Shown here: positions 10,724 to 22,241 of the stretch, in pieces
Numbering within the stretch: position 1 is the first letter of the stretch
Layout: each line of letters begins with the position of its first letter
From: Saccopteryx bilineata
Lineage: Eukaryota; Chordata; Mammalia; Chiroptera; Emballonuridae
NCBI RefSeq assembly: GCF_036850765.1
Contig: NC_089493.1
Coordinates: 132,624,239 to 132,688,238, forward strand
Length of the DNA: 64,000 nucleotides
Reading direction: 5' to 3'
Notes under the pieces: model-generated
Told to the model about the DNA's origin: nothing
Database searches by the model: none
The model's input: only the letters and a program-made list of their open reading frames with translations
Position numbers and translations under genes: made by a program

Positions 10724-12485
10724 CTGCTGACGAAGGTGGGTCACCTCTGCCTGGATGGCAGGCAGCTCCCACCAGCTCAAGCTGCCTTGCATGTCCGTGC
10801 CCAGTGTGGCTGTCCCAGCCCATGTCAGCTCCTAGCAGTTGGTGGCTGCCAGGGCTCAGACTGTGCACTCGGGGCTCACTGTGGAGGGGACAGTGGCTGC
10901 TGGGGCCACAGGTTGTAACTAAGAAGGGCCTGTCGTGGAAAGTGCTGGGCTGGCCCCTGTGATCAGCGGCCCCCCAAGCTCTGACCCCAGATGGCCATCC
11001 ATTTAGGCCTCCCCCGCCCTTCTCCCAGGCAGCCTCTAGCCTCTGGAAGAGCCCCTCTTCCCATGCTGCAGCAACCCTACAGGACCCTCATAAAACAGCA
11101 GTAACACTACAGAGGTAAGAAGTAACATGCTCTGTTCTCAAAGTAGGGACAGAAAAGCAAGAAGTAACTTGGAAACGGCCCCATATCTGCATGGCCCATG
11201 AGACCCTGCCAGTTGATGGAAGGGGCCAATGTGTGTGGAGCAGGACAGGGGTGCAGGACAGACCTACTCTGTGTGCAGAGGGTTCTTAGAGGTGTCACCA
11301 TGGTTTGTGGCCCTATGCCCTGAAGCAGACACCCTGACAGGGCTAGCAAGTCACCCACTGCACCAAGGCCAACTTCCCCCCGACTGAGCAGGGAGTGGAT
11401 GGTACAAGTGATCCTGAATACAGTGCATGCTGACTTTGCTCTGGTGCTGGACCCATGGCCCAGCCAGAGCCCCTAACAGTAAGGTTAGGCCCACCAGGTG
11501 TCTTTGACCTCCCTGTTCCTGTGACTCCTGCATGGGAGCCCCCCTGGTGATGGCAAGTGCGTCACTGAAGTCACAGGCGCTTGCTCTGTAGGACGACAAG
11601 CCTACCCAAGTGCCCTCGCTGCAGGCTGCAGTGACTGTCCTAGCTGCGTGTACTCCTAGGCATGTAACCATGCTTAGGAATGTGGCTTCTCTTTGTCCCA
11701 CACTGGGCTCTCCCCCAGGCACGACGGCTGGCCACATGGGAAATAAACTCAGAGCAAAGCAATTACAGAGGATGCAGACCACAGCCCGGGGTAGAGGGTG
11801 GAGGGTGTGCTGCTTGTCCAGCTACCTATTTTGTCCAGGGATGGAGCAAAGAATAGAGGCACGGAGAGCAGATTCCTGGGGTGAGCTGCCCGCTGGGGCC
11901 TGGCATTGGGGCCCTCAGTTGCACCCCATGCCAAGACCACAGTCTGCTTGACGCCCTACTCACAGCCTGGGTTGCACTGGGTGACTCAGGAGGTCCCTTT
12001 CTTTACATACCCCACAGAGACCCCCTCCTCCCTTAAAACCTCCAATTCAAACAGGGAGGATGGGCTGTGGGAGACAGGGTTGTAGCCCAAATGGGATTAC
12101 ACAGGACAGACTTTACCATCTCTGCAGAAAACATAAGACAAAATGTTCCTCACTCCCTGTTGGACCTCTCACCTGAAAAATCATGTAGGGCAGGGATCTT
12201 TTTTCCCTCCAGTTTATGAGTGTGTGTGTGCATATAAATGCCCTGAACGAGGCTCTGGCCAGCCCCCCAGCCCTGAGTGGGTGTGACCTTTGAGTGGCTG
12301 TCAGCAGGGTATCCCATTCTGGTCCCAGCTGACTGTGTAATAACCCTGCTTTTGTCTCCTTCCTAAAGGCAGGGTTCTGAGTTGGCAGGAACTTTGTTTT
12401 CAATTCCTTCCTTCTGAAAGGTGAGGGAGAAGTCCCAGGGGAGCAGGGGGTGCTGCACAGAGGAGCTGGTGGCGTGGATGCTCAC
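10724..12485. other. PLCXD1 intron, nothing recognised
   Basis: GC-rich intron between exons 2 and 3 of the relic. No dispersed repeat, exon or RNA gene is recognised. Open frames up to 143 codons on the minus strand (11,351-11,782) show no familiar motif. Confidence 0.55.
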
Positions 12486-12620
12486 CTGTGTGACGGACCA
12501 CTTGAGTTCCATGGGCCGGGAGACACAGGATGGCCTTGGCCAGAAGCTGCAGGAGCGGGGACTCTGAGCGGGAGGTGGGGGACTTCTTATTCAGGCTGTA
12601 GGTCATGATGTCGTGGCTGC
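12486..12620 (-). pseudogene. PLCXD1: PLCXD1 exon 2 (relic numbering)
   Basis: The acceptor attagag lies at 12,621-12,627 and the donor is GTGAGC. It reads (G)SHDIMTYSLNKKSPTS, LLQLLAKAI, then after a 2-nt deletion near 12,528 (a Cys-preceding Pro codon) C-V-S-R-P-M-E-L-K-W-S-V-T-Q. It is 135 nt long against 137 expected. The GSHD catalytic His of PI-PLC X domains is encoded at the exon 1/2 junction and is intact. Confidence 0.93.
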
Positions 12621-12769
12621 CTCTAATCACAGTGGATGGGGCCACCATCGGTCCCTCCTCATGGGGAACACTCAGAGAACATGTGGTACATCCATGAACA
12701 TGCAGTAACACAGTCTCGGCCTGGGACAGATGGTGGCTCCAAATGCATGCCGTCCCAGTCCCGCTGCCT

Positions 12770-13110
12770 AGGCCTGTATGAAAACGGGTCTTTGCAGATG
12801 TGAGGAAGTGAGTCATCCTGGGTCAGGGAGGCCCTGCACCCAGTAACAGGGACCTTAGAAAAGACAGAAGAGGAGACACAGACACAGAAGAGAAGCCACA
12901 TGGTGTGTGTGGTAGAGACAGGAGGGAGGCAGCCACCAGCCTAGGGATGCCTGGAACCCCAGGAGCTGGAAGAGGCAAGAGGGACCTTCCCTGGAGACCC
13001 CGGAGGCAATGCGGTCCTGGGACCCCTGAGTCTCAGATGTCTGCTCTTCTCGAGTATGTGGGAAATTTATTTCTAAGAAATCAGATCTGTGATATTTGTC
13101 ATAGGGGCGA
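12770..13110 (+). repeat. MaLR (MLT1-type) LTR fragment
   Basis: 'gggtctttgcagatgtgagg', 'gagtcatcctgggtcaggga', 'acagggaccttagaaaagac', 'gaagagaagccacatggtg', 'gcagccaccagcctagggat', 'agctggaagaggcaagaggg' and 'tgagtctcagatgtctgctc' occur in the order of an MLT1 LTR. It lies in the PLCXD1 intron between exons 1 and 2. Confidence 0.8.
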
Positions 13111-13889
13111 CAGGAAATTCATGAAACTAAGCATCTTAGTTGCAGACAAGTGAAAACGTGGGTAAGTAAAACAATCAAAATTCTCTATTATTTTGACTTT
13201 TATATATTGTATGGCATATGTTTCCTGTGTAATGTTTGTGGGTCCATTTGTACAGGATGTAGGGTTACAGTTGTGAGTACCTAAAGGTTTATCCTTATGT
13301 CATTATTTACTAATCTTGTGTTATTTTCCATACAAACAGCTGTAAACCTGCTTTTTCCCGTTTCTTGGTTACCTTTTATGTTTATATGACTTTTCAAACA
13401 AGCAGTGTGATCAATCTGGGGTTTGACTCAGTTGCTACAACAATGCTGGTGTTTTCTGCATGAGCCGTGACCCTGCCTCAGAGACTCCCCCTGCACTGAC
13501 ATTTGTGAGTGGCGGCTGTCAGTGCCCCTTCCTGGAACATGCTGCACAGCATGTCTGAGTATGGGTGGCCCTGTCTCTGCATGTCCAGGCTCTGACCATG
13601 TGCTGGGGACTTGGCTGCGGTTCTGACACCCAGCGGGGCCAAGAGAGAGCACCTGGCCCTCACAGCACATGCTCTGGCCTGCCTCAGTCCTGGGTGGCCG
13701 TCTGAAGGGCACAAAGCCTGCCTCCCCAGCCGTGCCAGAAGCCACCTCCCACCTCCCAGTGCAGTGGCTTCCTTCTGAGGCTCGGGAGCCCTGTTTTTGC
13801 CCTCCAGTCTCCTGAGTGCCTCGCAGCCCCTTTCTCTACCTGCAAAGCCAGCAGCCAGCATTCCCAAAGCTCTGTCTCTGGGCCTCTGG

Positions 13890-14052
13890 GCCCTGACCTG
13901 GTAGCTCAGCTGGTTAGAGTATTGTTCCGGCATGCCAAGGTCACAGGATCCCTGGTTGGGGTATATTTGGGAAGTGACCAATGGGTGCACCACTAAGTGG
14001 AACAAGAAACGATAGCTTTCCTCTTTCTCCAAATCAACTGAGAAAAAAAGCT
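13890..14052 (+). repeat. VES-like short bat SINE
   Basis: The head 'gccctgacctggtagctcag' has A box 'agctggttagagtattg', degenerate B box 'ggatccctggttgggg', 'caatgggtgcaccactaagt', 'ggaacaagaaacgatag' and a TC-rich end. It is the same short family as the copy at 10,151 and lies inside the first PLCXD1 intron. Confidence 0.85.
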
Positions 14053-14640
14053 TTATTCCCAGCCTGTTCTGGGTCAGTGAGGGGACCTGGCAAAGCAGGC
14101 CTGACCCTGCTTTCAGGCCAGCAGGCTCACACAGCATTCAGTGTGACAGCACAGGTGGCCTGAGAAGGCTTCACCCACTGCCCTTTCTGCCCTTGCCCCC
14201 CTCCCCCCCAGCACTCTTATCTCTGACCCCTGGCTGGCTGTCCTCACGGCCAGGGCCCTTGTTCAGCTCTGCCAAGCAGTCCATACTCAACACCCCAGCA
14301 GGCCTGGTGCTGGGGTCCCTGGACTCACAACCTGGAAAAGACTCCTCACAGGTCACTACACTGGACCCTCCAGATGCCAAGCGCAAAGAACACTGGAACA
14401 TCACAGACACAGTGACAAGGGGCCTTGGAATATAGGGTTTCTGTAAAGGAGGGCTAGGCTAGTGGCGAGCAGCATCCCCACATCCTCCTCAAAAGCCACA
14501 CTTCCCTGGGGTCCACCACGCAACTGCAGAAGGAAGCAGACACTCGTAGGTGAATATGTGAATGTATGTGGTTCTTGGAGCTTCCCCATGCTCAGGATGC
14601 AGCCTGCAGCCGCACCCGCTGGGGACCCCCAGGCTATCAC

Positions 14641-14705
14641 CTGGGATGGACAGATGGTGCAGGGGCACATCCCAGAGCTGGGGGTATAGCACCGACATCC
14701 AGTTC
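14641..14705 (-). pseudogene. PLCXD1: PLCXD1 exon 1 of relic (second coding exon of family)
   Basis: The acceptor gcaccag lies at 14,706-14,712 and the donor is GTGATAG, which departs from GTRAGT. It reads NWMSVLYPQLWDVPLHHLSI then PG, with the Gly codon split across the junction as in human PLCXD1. The preceding exon with the initiator Met was not identified upstream. Confidence 0.93.
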
Positions 14706-17700
14706 CTGGTGCAGGACAGTCCCAGGAAACTTCTTGCCTCACCTACCTGTGTGCCCTTCATGGGTGACCCCAGTGATCTAAGAAAGGAAGGAGCTGGTTC
14801 AAGAAACCTTTTTTTTACACACGGCAGCTGTGCTGAGAAAACAGACTTTTGTTCAGAGGTGGGTTGGGAGCTGGAGAGGTTAGGAGAGGGTGGAAGAGTG
14901 TTGAAGACAGAGAGAAAGAGGGACAGAAAGATGGGCAGTCAAGAAGGCAGGGACAAACACAGACAGATGAAAGACAGAGTCTTCACAAGACTATTTCTAC
15001 CGAGGCAGAGAGACAGAACAGGGAGACCGAGAGACATGAGGAGAGACACAGGGTGACCCAGCAGCACCTGCTCTAGATTCTCAGGGTGGCTGTGGCACAT
15101 GTCCCCTCTTTAGAGAAACCTCTCTCCCTGGGTCGCACCAACTCCTCAGAACCATGGGATGGGGCTCATAGTTGAGCCACTGGATCTGAGTTGTGAGGTT
15201 GTCCATCTTGGGGCAGAGCCACCCTTGGGCTCTGGCCCCTGTGGCAGGGTGCTGGGATCTGATGCAGCAGCACTGCCTGCAGTAGGCTCCTGACTGAAAC
15301 TGATGCCCCCAGAAGGACTGGACATCAGGTGGCCGAGTCTGGGGATGTCACAGGCCCTGACAAGAAGGCTGCAGCCGCCACCTGAGCATCTTCCGTCTGC
15401 CTGTGCAGTGAACGTTTCTGTGTTCATGGGATGTGCGGAGGAGGTGAGCATGTTATGGCCCAGGGTACACTGGTCAGGACACATCCTGGTGGTTCATGGG
15501 GACACCATGGGCAGGACTGGACCCCCAGGTCCCTCTGATACCAAGGAAACTTTTTGTTTCTATCGATGTGGGCCATGGGCCACTTGGGTCTCACAGGATG
15601 CTGCTGGATGAGGTAAAGGTCCCAGTCCCACTGACCTGCCCTGCCCTGTTCGGTGAAACACTCAAGCCTCCAGCTGTGAGCCACTGTGGTGCGGGCAGTG
15701 TCTGGGCCCCGAGCCTCTCAGGAAATTGTTGGCAGGTGAATAAAAGGATGGTTGGGTGCACACCTGCCCAACCCTGGCCTTCCTGCCCTGATTCTTATGA
15801 GGTACCCAGATACTCACGGCACCATTACTCCAGGAAGCTTTGCCCACAGGCAGCAGAAACAGAAGAGCTGGGTGCTGAGTCCTCTCCCAGGTCAGCAGCC
15901 CTGAGCCTGGCGGGGCTTGTCACTGCCCCAGTCCCCTGGGTCAGCAGTTCTGAGGCCAGGAGGTTAACACCCTGCTGGCCACAGATCCTTCTGCCCCTTC
16001 CCTTGAAGTCCCTGGGGTCCAGGTCCAGGCAAAGCCTGAGTGACAGGATAGGAGACCCTGCAGGAGTCATCATGTGCCTGCTGGTTTTGCTTCCTGTGGG
16101 ACCTCAGTCTCCAGACAGACCTCAGGGACCTCACTCAGCTCTTCTGAGCCATCCATTCAGCAGAGTTTCCAGCTGGGCCTCTCCTCTGCTCCCTCTTCTC
16201 AGACTCAGGCACTTTGGAAAACATCCCCAGGGACCTCGACTGGACACTGAGAACACCCACTCCTGGGAGGGGTTTGAGGAGTAAGAGGAGGGGCTACCAC
16301 TTGGAACAGTCCTGCTGAGCTGGAGGGCGGCAGCAGCTGCAACCCCTAAGTCCAGTATAGGACCCCACCATGGTCAGTGGTCACAGGACATAGGACAGGG
16401 ACAGAGGCTGTCCTGCATGTGCATGACCACAGGGTCAGTAGTCAGAGGAAAGTAAGTGACCTAAAGGCTCGACCCCACTCTGACTGCCGTCCCTGCTTGT
16501 GGTCCATCTGGGCCACAGGCCAGAACAAACATGTCTTCATTTCAGCCCTCTGATGGCTTCATGTCCATGACCCAGTCCTGTGATCTCTGAGCAGCAGGAC
16601 AGCAAGTGTCCATGTCCTTTCTTGAAGTGTACAACCCTCCTAGTCCTGAGTAGCCCTTGACCCAGACCCCATCAGGGTGCTGCCTGAGTGGGGGAATTGA
16701 GTTTCCTGGGAAGATCTTGTCCTTTGGACTCGCTCAGCCCTATTGCTGACCAGAGGCAAGGTGACCAGGACCCAGCAGGGGTTCCTTTTCCTCTTTCCTC
16801 TTGATTCCTCCTCTCTGGCTCAGTGAGCTGTCTAGTCAGCTAGGTACCTTGAGTCCCCATGTTCCTCTGCAACAAGAGGATAGGACTCAGCCATGGATGA
16901 GATGGGAGGGATGCTCAGGGCAGCATGCAGGGCCGGCGTGTGGGATACAGTCCTCGCCCCTTGGTTCCAGGCACCCCTCCTCTAAGCTGCAGTCCTCAAG
17001 TGTCCCAGGGCAGCTATAGTCTCAGGGACATACTGCTACTTACCCGCTCCCCGTTAGCTGCCTATCTAGCTTTATCCATCTCAGGCCAATTGGCTTCTAT
17101 CCTCACCCCCCAAGTCACACAGCCTAGCTCCCCAGGGCTATTGGGCACTGTTAACATCTCCCCTCTGTGATGTCTGGTCTGGCTTGAACCTTCCTGCCTA
17201 TAGTGGGGAGTGGTTGGACATAGTCATGCAAATATCCAGAAACTCTGAGTGACACTGAGGGTGCTGAGGGGAACCCTGGCCATGGTCCAGTGGAGCACAG
17301 AGTGGGCACAGGCCTGCACGACCCCCATCTGGTGCAGTGATGGGCCCTAGGCCTCCATGTGGACAGGGATGAGGGGAGTCTGATGGGGCTGTGACAAGGG
17401 TTCCTGCCATCCTAGCTTTGCAGAAGGAACCTTCTGGCTCCTGGGTGCAGCCCAGTGACACCTACTTTGGTTGTGACCTCAGGACTGGGACAGAATCAGC
17501 CTGTGTGCCTTAGGCCACCGTGTGTGGGTGACCTTCTATCTGGGTCCTGATCCCACCCCTCCAGCCCTCAAAACCATCCCCCAGACCTCCACCCCTCTAG
17601 CTGGTCCTGCCTGTGGTTGCTCTGGTGTGTTGAGCCCAACCTTGTAAGTGCTCACTGGCTTCTGCTGTCTGACCTGGGACGTGAGCTTGTCCCTCAGCTC

Positions 17701-19111
17701 CTCTCGGAAAATCAACGCTGTCAGAGCATCCTCCGTTGCTCCCCCTGCATGCCCAGCCAGAGTGCAGCCTCCAGTTCCTTGACAGTGCCTGAAACCCACC
17801 GCCTTGCCTGTCCTTTGCGTCAGCCTGGGCACCGGGCTGTGGTGCAGGAAACACAGGGTTAGAAAAAGGGGTTCCATGGTTACCTCTGTGGGGACTTCCA
17901 GAGTGGGTGCCACCCGCTATGTGCAGGACATTTGTGACTGCACAATGTCCTGAGGACAGAATCAGAACACCCCCCCACACACACACACACACACAGCGCT
18001 TCCCTCTAGCTCAGCATTCTTGGCTGTCGGGGGGAGGGGGTGCTCTCAGAATTCCTGCGGTCATGGGCAGTGGCCTGTGGGTAGCACTTGGGTTGTGTTT
18101 GTCTGGGGAAGGCTGGGGCTCAGTGGCCGGGGCATCTAGCAAGGCCAGGTGCTTCTGTCAACTGTATGGTGTCCCCAGTGTCTTCCACCCACCACCACTA
18201 CCGGGTTCCTGGGCTGTGCCTGCTTTTCGAAAACCCAGCACTGCTTTGTGTGGGGGCTGAGGGTGAGGAAGTCCTGGTCCTGCTGGTGCCCTGCAGACCA
18301 GGTGGGGCTGCGAAGACTCTCCCACTGCGCCCCACCTGCCCCACAATTCCTGCACCCCACCCGGCCCAGGGCAGTTCCTCGGCTATGGTCTGCATCGGCT
18401 TCGGGTTGTCACTCCGTCCCTCTCCCTGTCAGTCACTCATCTCTGAATCTCAGGACCTAGAGGAACTGTTCAATGAGGAGGGTGTCCAAGTGCTGTCTGT
18501 CTGCCCTCCCCCCCCAAGAAAAGGAGGTGAATCATCTTCCTCAGGGGGTTCCTAACCCCCGTCCATGACCCTCACTTCCCTGGTCGCCCTTGGGGCTCTG
18601 TCTCCCCCCACACACTATAACAACATTTTCCCTGCCTGCCGATTAGCTGCCTCTGTGTGAAATTCACAAAGTCCGCAGCCCTGAAATAACGTTTGGGTAT
18701 TCGGGGACAGGAGAGGTTTTGTGAAGGAGACATGTCTGGACAGATAAAGGTTTAGAAGTGGAGGGTGCTACCTCATTCAGGAGAACTCACTGTCGCAGAT
18801 TTTGGGACTTTCAGGGTATCTCTTGTCCCATCCCCTGGATTCATTGGGGGGGGGTGCTTCTTCATGTCACCTTCTCCAGCTCCCAGCTGCTCCCATGTGC
18901 ACCATACCCGGTGCCCCTACCACCCATGTGGCATTTGGGCCAGAAACTTCCATGCTGAGCAAGGAGCTCCCCTCAGCCCTCTGCACTCCTGGCCTTGTCC
19001 CTGGCCTGCTGGCCGCATGGAACCTCGGACACATGCGTCACCTTTGTTCCTGGGACCTTCATTTGAGACAGCAGTGACGGTGTCCCAGTGCAGGTGTGAG
19101 AGGGTGACCTA
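14706..19111. other. GC-rich region upstream of PLCXD1 relic, no gene recognised
   Basis: About 4.4 kb with many overlapping open frames (the longest is 262 codons, plus strand, 15,496-16,284) but no recognisable domain, signal peptide or splice-bounded exon. A purine-rich gagacagagag patch runs 14,880-15,060. A minus-strand frame at 17,536-17,913 contains 'EDALTALIFREELRDKL', which looks amphipathic but was not identified. It could be an exon relic. Confidence 0.45.
17970..17995. repeat. C-run plus (AC)n microsatellite
   Basis: A short run of C is followed by about ten AC dinucleotides. Confidence 0.9.
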
Positions 19112-19125
19112 CCCACCAGTGATGG

Positions 19126-19201
19126 AAGGTTGTATTGTTCTAGGAATTTATCCATTTCTTCTAGATTGTTGTATTTGGTGGCATATAATTTTTCATAGTT
19201 G
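19126..19201 (-). repeat. Short L1 ORF2 fragment
   Basis: This is near-identical to 36,498-36,572 (the ORF2 segment around '[16 protein letters not shown]' on the minus strand). It is a lone piece of about 75 bp with sharp edges. Confidence 0.85.
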
Positions 19202-19204
19202 AAT

Positions 19205-19400
19205 CACAGATTTTAATGTAAAAGTATAAAACTGTCAGAAGGCAGCATTAAAAAACAGGTCCTAGAGCTGTGTGAAGTGTTCTTAGACAGGACATCAAAA
19301 GCATGATCCATTTCTTAAAAATCAATAAGTTGGACTTCATCATAATTAGACACTTTCCTTGTGTGAAAGGACCTTTTAAGAGGGTGAAAAGACAAGCCAC
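19205..19400 (+). repeat. Ancient L1 (L1M-like) ORF2 3' fragment
   Basis: 'acaggacatcaaaagcatgatcc', 'ataagttggacttcatcata', 'ctttccttgtgtgaaaggac', 'cttttaagagggtgaaaaga' and 'caagccac' follow the conserved end of ORF2 of old mammalian L1s. The fragment is diverged and truncated at both ends. Confidence 0.7.
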
Positions 19401-20640
19401 GTTATCTTGTCATTCAATTATGTTGCATACCCATCACCATAAGTCAAATTGTCCTTTATCACCTTCTATCCGGTTTTCTTTGTGCTACTCCCCTCCTTCC
19501 TCTTTCTCCCTCTCCTCCTGCCCCTCCCAATAACCACCAGGCTCTTGTCCATGTCTCTTAGTCTCATTTTTATGTTTCACCAATGTATGAAATCATTCAG
19601 TTCTTAGTTTTTTCTAATTCACTTATTTCACTTCGTATAATATTATCAAGATCCATCCATTTTGTTTTAAATGATCTAATGTCATCATTTTTATTGCTGA
19701 GTAGTATTCTGTAGTATATATGTACTACATCTTCTTTATCCACACATCTATTGAAGGGCTTTTTGGTTGTTTCCATGTCTTGGCCACTGTGAAAAATGCT
19801 GCACAAACATGGGGCTGCATGTGTCTTTACATACCAATGTTTTTGAGTTTTGGGGGTATATACACAGTAGAGGGATAATTTTTGATAAATGGGCCAACAA
19901 CACAGAATAGAAAAAAGAAAGCCTCTTAAACAAATGGTGCTAGGAAAACTGGAAGGCCACATGTAAAAGAATGAAACCTGACTACAGTTTGTCCCCTTGT
20001 ACAAAAATTAATTCAAAATAAATCAAAGATCCAAATATAAGTCCTGAAACAACAAAGTACATAGAAGAAAACATAGAAACTAAGCTCATGAACCTTGGTC
20101 TTAAAGAGCATTTTATAAATTTGACTCCAAAGGCAAGGGAAGTGAAGGCAAAGATAAATGAATGGGACTAAATCAGACTAAAAAGCTTTTGCACAGCAAG
20201 AGAAACTAACAACAAAATAAACAGACAGCCAACTAAATGGAAGATGATATTTTCAAACAACAGCTCAGATATTTTCAAACAACAGTTCAACAAAGAACTC
20301 ATAAAACTCAACAAAAAACAAACAAAAAATCCAATAAAAAAATGGGAAGAAGATATGAAGAGACACTTCTCCCAAGAAGAAATAAAAATGGCCAACAGAT
20401 ATATAAAAAGATGCTCATCTTCATTAGTTATTAGAGAAATGCAAATCAAAACTACAATAAGATACCACCTCACACCTGTTAGATTAGCTATTATCAACAA
20501 AACAGATAATAGCAACTGTTGGTGAAGCTGTGGAGAAAAAGGAACTCTCATCCACTGTTGATGGGAATGTAAAGTAATACAACCATTATAGAAGAAAGTA
20601 TGGTTGTTGCTCAAAAAACTAAAAATAGAACTACCATGTA
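19401..20640 (-). mobile_element. 5'-inverted (twin-primed) L1 3' end
   Basis: 19,401-19,862 is the 3'UTR and ORF2 end of an L1 on the minus strand (same sequence as 33,790-34,280). 19,868-20,640 is the adjoining upstream ORF2 segment in plus orientation ('gggccaacaacacagaatag' to 'aaaatagaactaccatgtaa'). In L1 order the two pieces are almost contiguous: the upstream piece ends 'gaactaccatg' and the downstream one begins 'ccctctactgtgtatata'. This is the expected product of twin priming. No poly-T or clear TSD remains. Confidence 0.85.
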
Positions 20641-21361
20641 ACTAACTGCTTTTTTCTTGATGCTTTTAAGATTTTCTGTTTTTTTTTTAACCTTGTGCAT
20701 TTTAATTATATGTCTTAGTGTTGGCTTCCTTAGGTTCATCTTGTTTGCTATGCTTCCTGGACTTGTCTATTTTCTTCCTCAAGTTAGGGAAGTTTTTTGT
20801 CATTTTTTCAAGTAGGTTTTTAATTTCTTTCTCCTCTCTTTCCAGCACCCCCATGATGCTAATATTGATACACTTGAAGTTTTCCCAGAGGCTCCTTACA
20901 CAATCTTCATTTATTTATATTCTTTTTACTGATCTGATTGAATATTTTTTGCCTCCTTATATTCCAAGTTTTTAATTAGCTTTTCAGCTTCATCTACTTT
21001 GGGTCTCTGTAAGTTATTCCTAATTTCAGTTAGTATATTCTTTATTTCAATATGGTCGTTTTTATGTTTGAAGTGTTTTGTACTCCCTATCTAGAAGATT
21101 GCTTCTCTCCATTTTGTTTAGTTCTGTTCTTTGATTTGGGACATGTTTCTTTTTCTCTTAATCTTGGCAACCTCCCTGTTTGTTCCTTTGTATTAGGTAG
21201 AGCTGCTACATCTTTCAGGATTGGTAGAGTAGCCTAATATAGTAAGTGTTTTTTAGGGTCCAGATGCACAGATTTCCTTATCACTCAAACTGGGCACTCA
21301 GGTGCACCTCCCCCTACTGTGTGGGTTGTGTACAGTCTCCTCTTATATTTGAGCTTTTATT

Positions 21362-21545
21362 TATTAAAAAAATTTAAATTTATTTATTTTAGAGTGGGGG
21401 GAGAGAGAAAAAGAGAGAAGGTAGGGGAGGAGCAGGAAGCATCAACTTTCATATGTGCCTTGACTAGGCAAGCCTGGGGTTTCAAACCAGCGACCTCAGC
21501 ATTCCAGGTTGACACTTGATCCACTGTGCAATCACAGGTCAGGCC
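21362..21545 (-). repeat. tRNA-derived SINE, short form
   Basis: The minus-strand head 'ggcctgacctgtgattgcac' at 21,545 is followed by 'agtggatcaagtgtcaacct', 'ggaatgctgaggtcgctggt', 'ttgaaaccccaggcttgcct', 'agtcaaggcacatatga', a TC-rich run and an A-rich tail at 21,362-21,395. It lacks the central 'gcttgag' block of the longer copies. Confidence 0.8.
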
Positions 21546-21910
21546 ATCTTACAGTTGAGCTTTGCTTGTTGTTGGCATGTCAGTGGAGAAGGGAGTTACC
21601 CACAGGTTGATCTGATATGCTGCAAGGACTAACTGCAGCCACTGACTTTCTACTGTGGAGGATCAGCTATGCAGAAGCCCATCCCACAGAGCAGGACTTA
21701 CTGTAACATCAATAGGGCTCTGATGCCTGCTGAGTCTTCCTGCCCTGTTATATTGTAACTTGTGGATGTGGATAAGTAGTAATGCTTCCATGTGGTCTGA
21801 AGCTGTCCACAGGGTGTGGACTCTGGGGATATCTGGGGGGTTTAGGCCAAAGTCAGCCACCACATGTGTTCTTCTCTAGGATCACCTGATATGAGCTGCA
21901 AAGTGATTTG

Positions 21911-22241
21911 TAGCCTGACCAAGTGGTGATGCAGTGGATAGAGTGTTAGACCGGGATGTGGAGGACCCAGGTTAGAAACCTCAAGGTCACCAACTTAAAC
22001 ATAGGCTCATCTGATTTGAGCAAGGCTCACCAGCTTGAGCCTAAGGTCGCTGGTGTGAGCAAATGGTCACTAGATCTGCTGTAGTCTTCCAGTTAAGGCA
22101 CATATGAGAAAGGAATCAATGAACAATTAAGGTGCCACAACAAAGACTTGATGCTTCTCATTTTTCTTTCTTCCTGTCTGTCTGTCCCTATTTGTCTCTC
22201 TCTCTCTGTCTCTCTCTATCTCTCTCACATACACACAATAA
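21911..22241 (+). repeat. tRNA-derived bat SINE with TSD
   Basis: Head 'tagcctgaccaagtggtgat', A box 'cagtggatagagtgttagac', B-box region 'cccaggttagaaacctcaag', repeated 'ctcatctgatttgagcaagg/ccagcttgag', 'ggcacatatgagaaaggaat', 'aaggtgccacaacaaag' and a TC-rich tail. It is flanked by an 11-bp perfect duplication aaagtgatttg (21,900-21,910 and 22,242-22,252). Confidence 0.9.

Larger units (their letters stand above)
7596..14705 (-). pseudogene. PLCXD1: PLCXD1 unprocessed pseudogene (PI-PLC X-domain protein)
   Basis: Six exons in the right order on the minus strand (14,641-14,705; 12,486-12,620; 10,597-10,723; 9,563-9,722; 8,649-8,831; 7,596-7,857) match the phosphatidylinositol-specific phospholipase C X-domain protein PLCXD1. 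Clear matches include WDVPLHHLSIPG, SHDIMTY, EKNLHSLHM, LHEYLVTCVKNIFGDM, PYWWGNQVKPKKLIHYLE and CTNIIAGDFIGA. All exon ends keep AG/GT, and introns of about 0.7 to 2 kb contain MaLR and SINE insertions, so it is not a retrocopy. The frame is broken in five exons (six indels) and by two stops in the last exon. The exon carrying the initiator Met was not found. The family is thought to hydrolyse phosphoinositides, with the first catalytic His in the GSHD motif, which is still present. Human PLCXD1 lies in PAR1, so this may be a degenerate sex-linked or duplicated copy. Confidence 0.9.

Noticed and set aside
15496..16284. 262-codon plus-strand open frame in the GC-rich region.
   Set aside because: Composition is Pro/Ser/Leu-rich without domains, it overlaps other frames, and no splice or promoter context supports it. 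It looks like a chance frame in stop-poor DNA.
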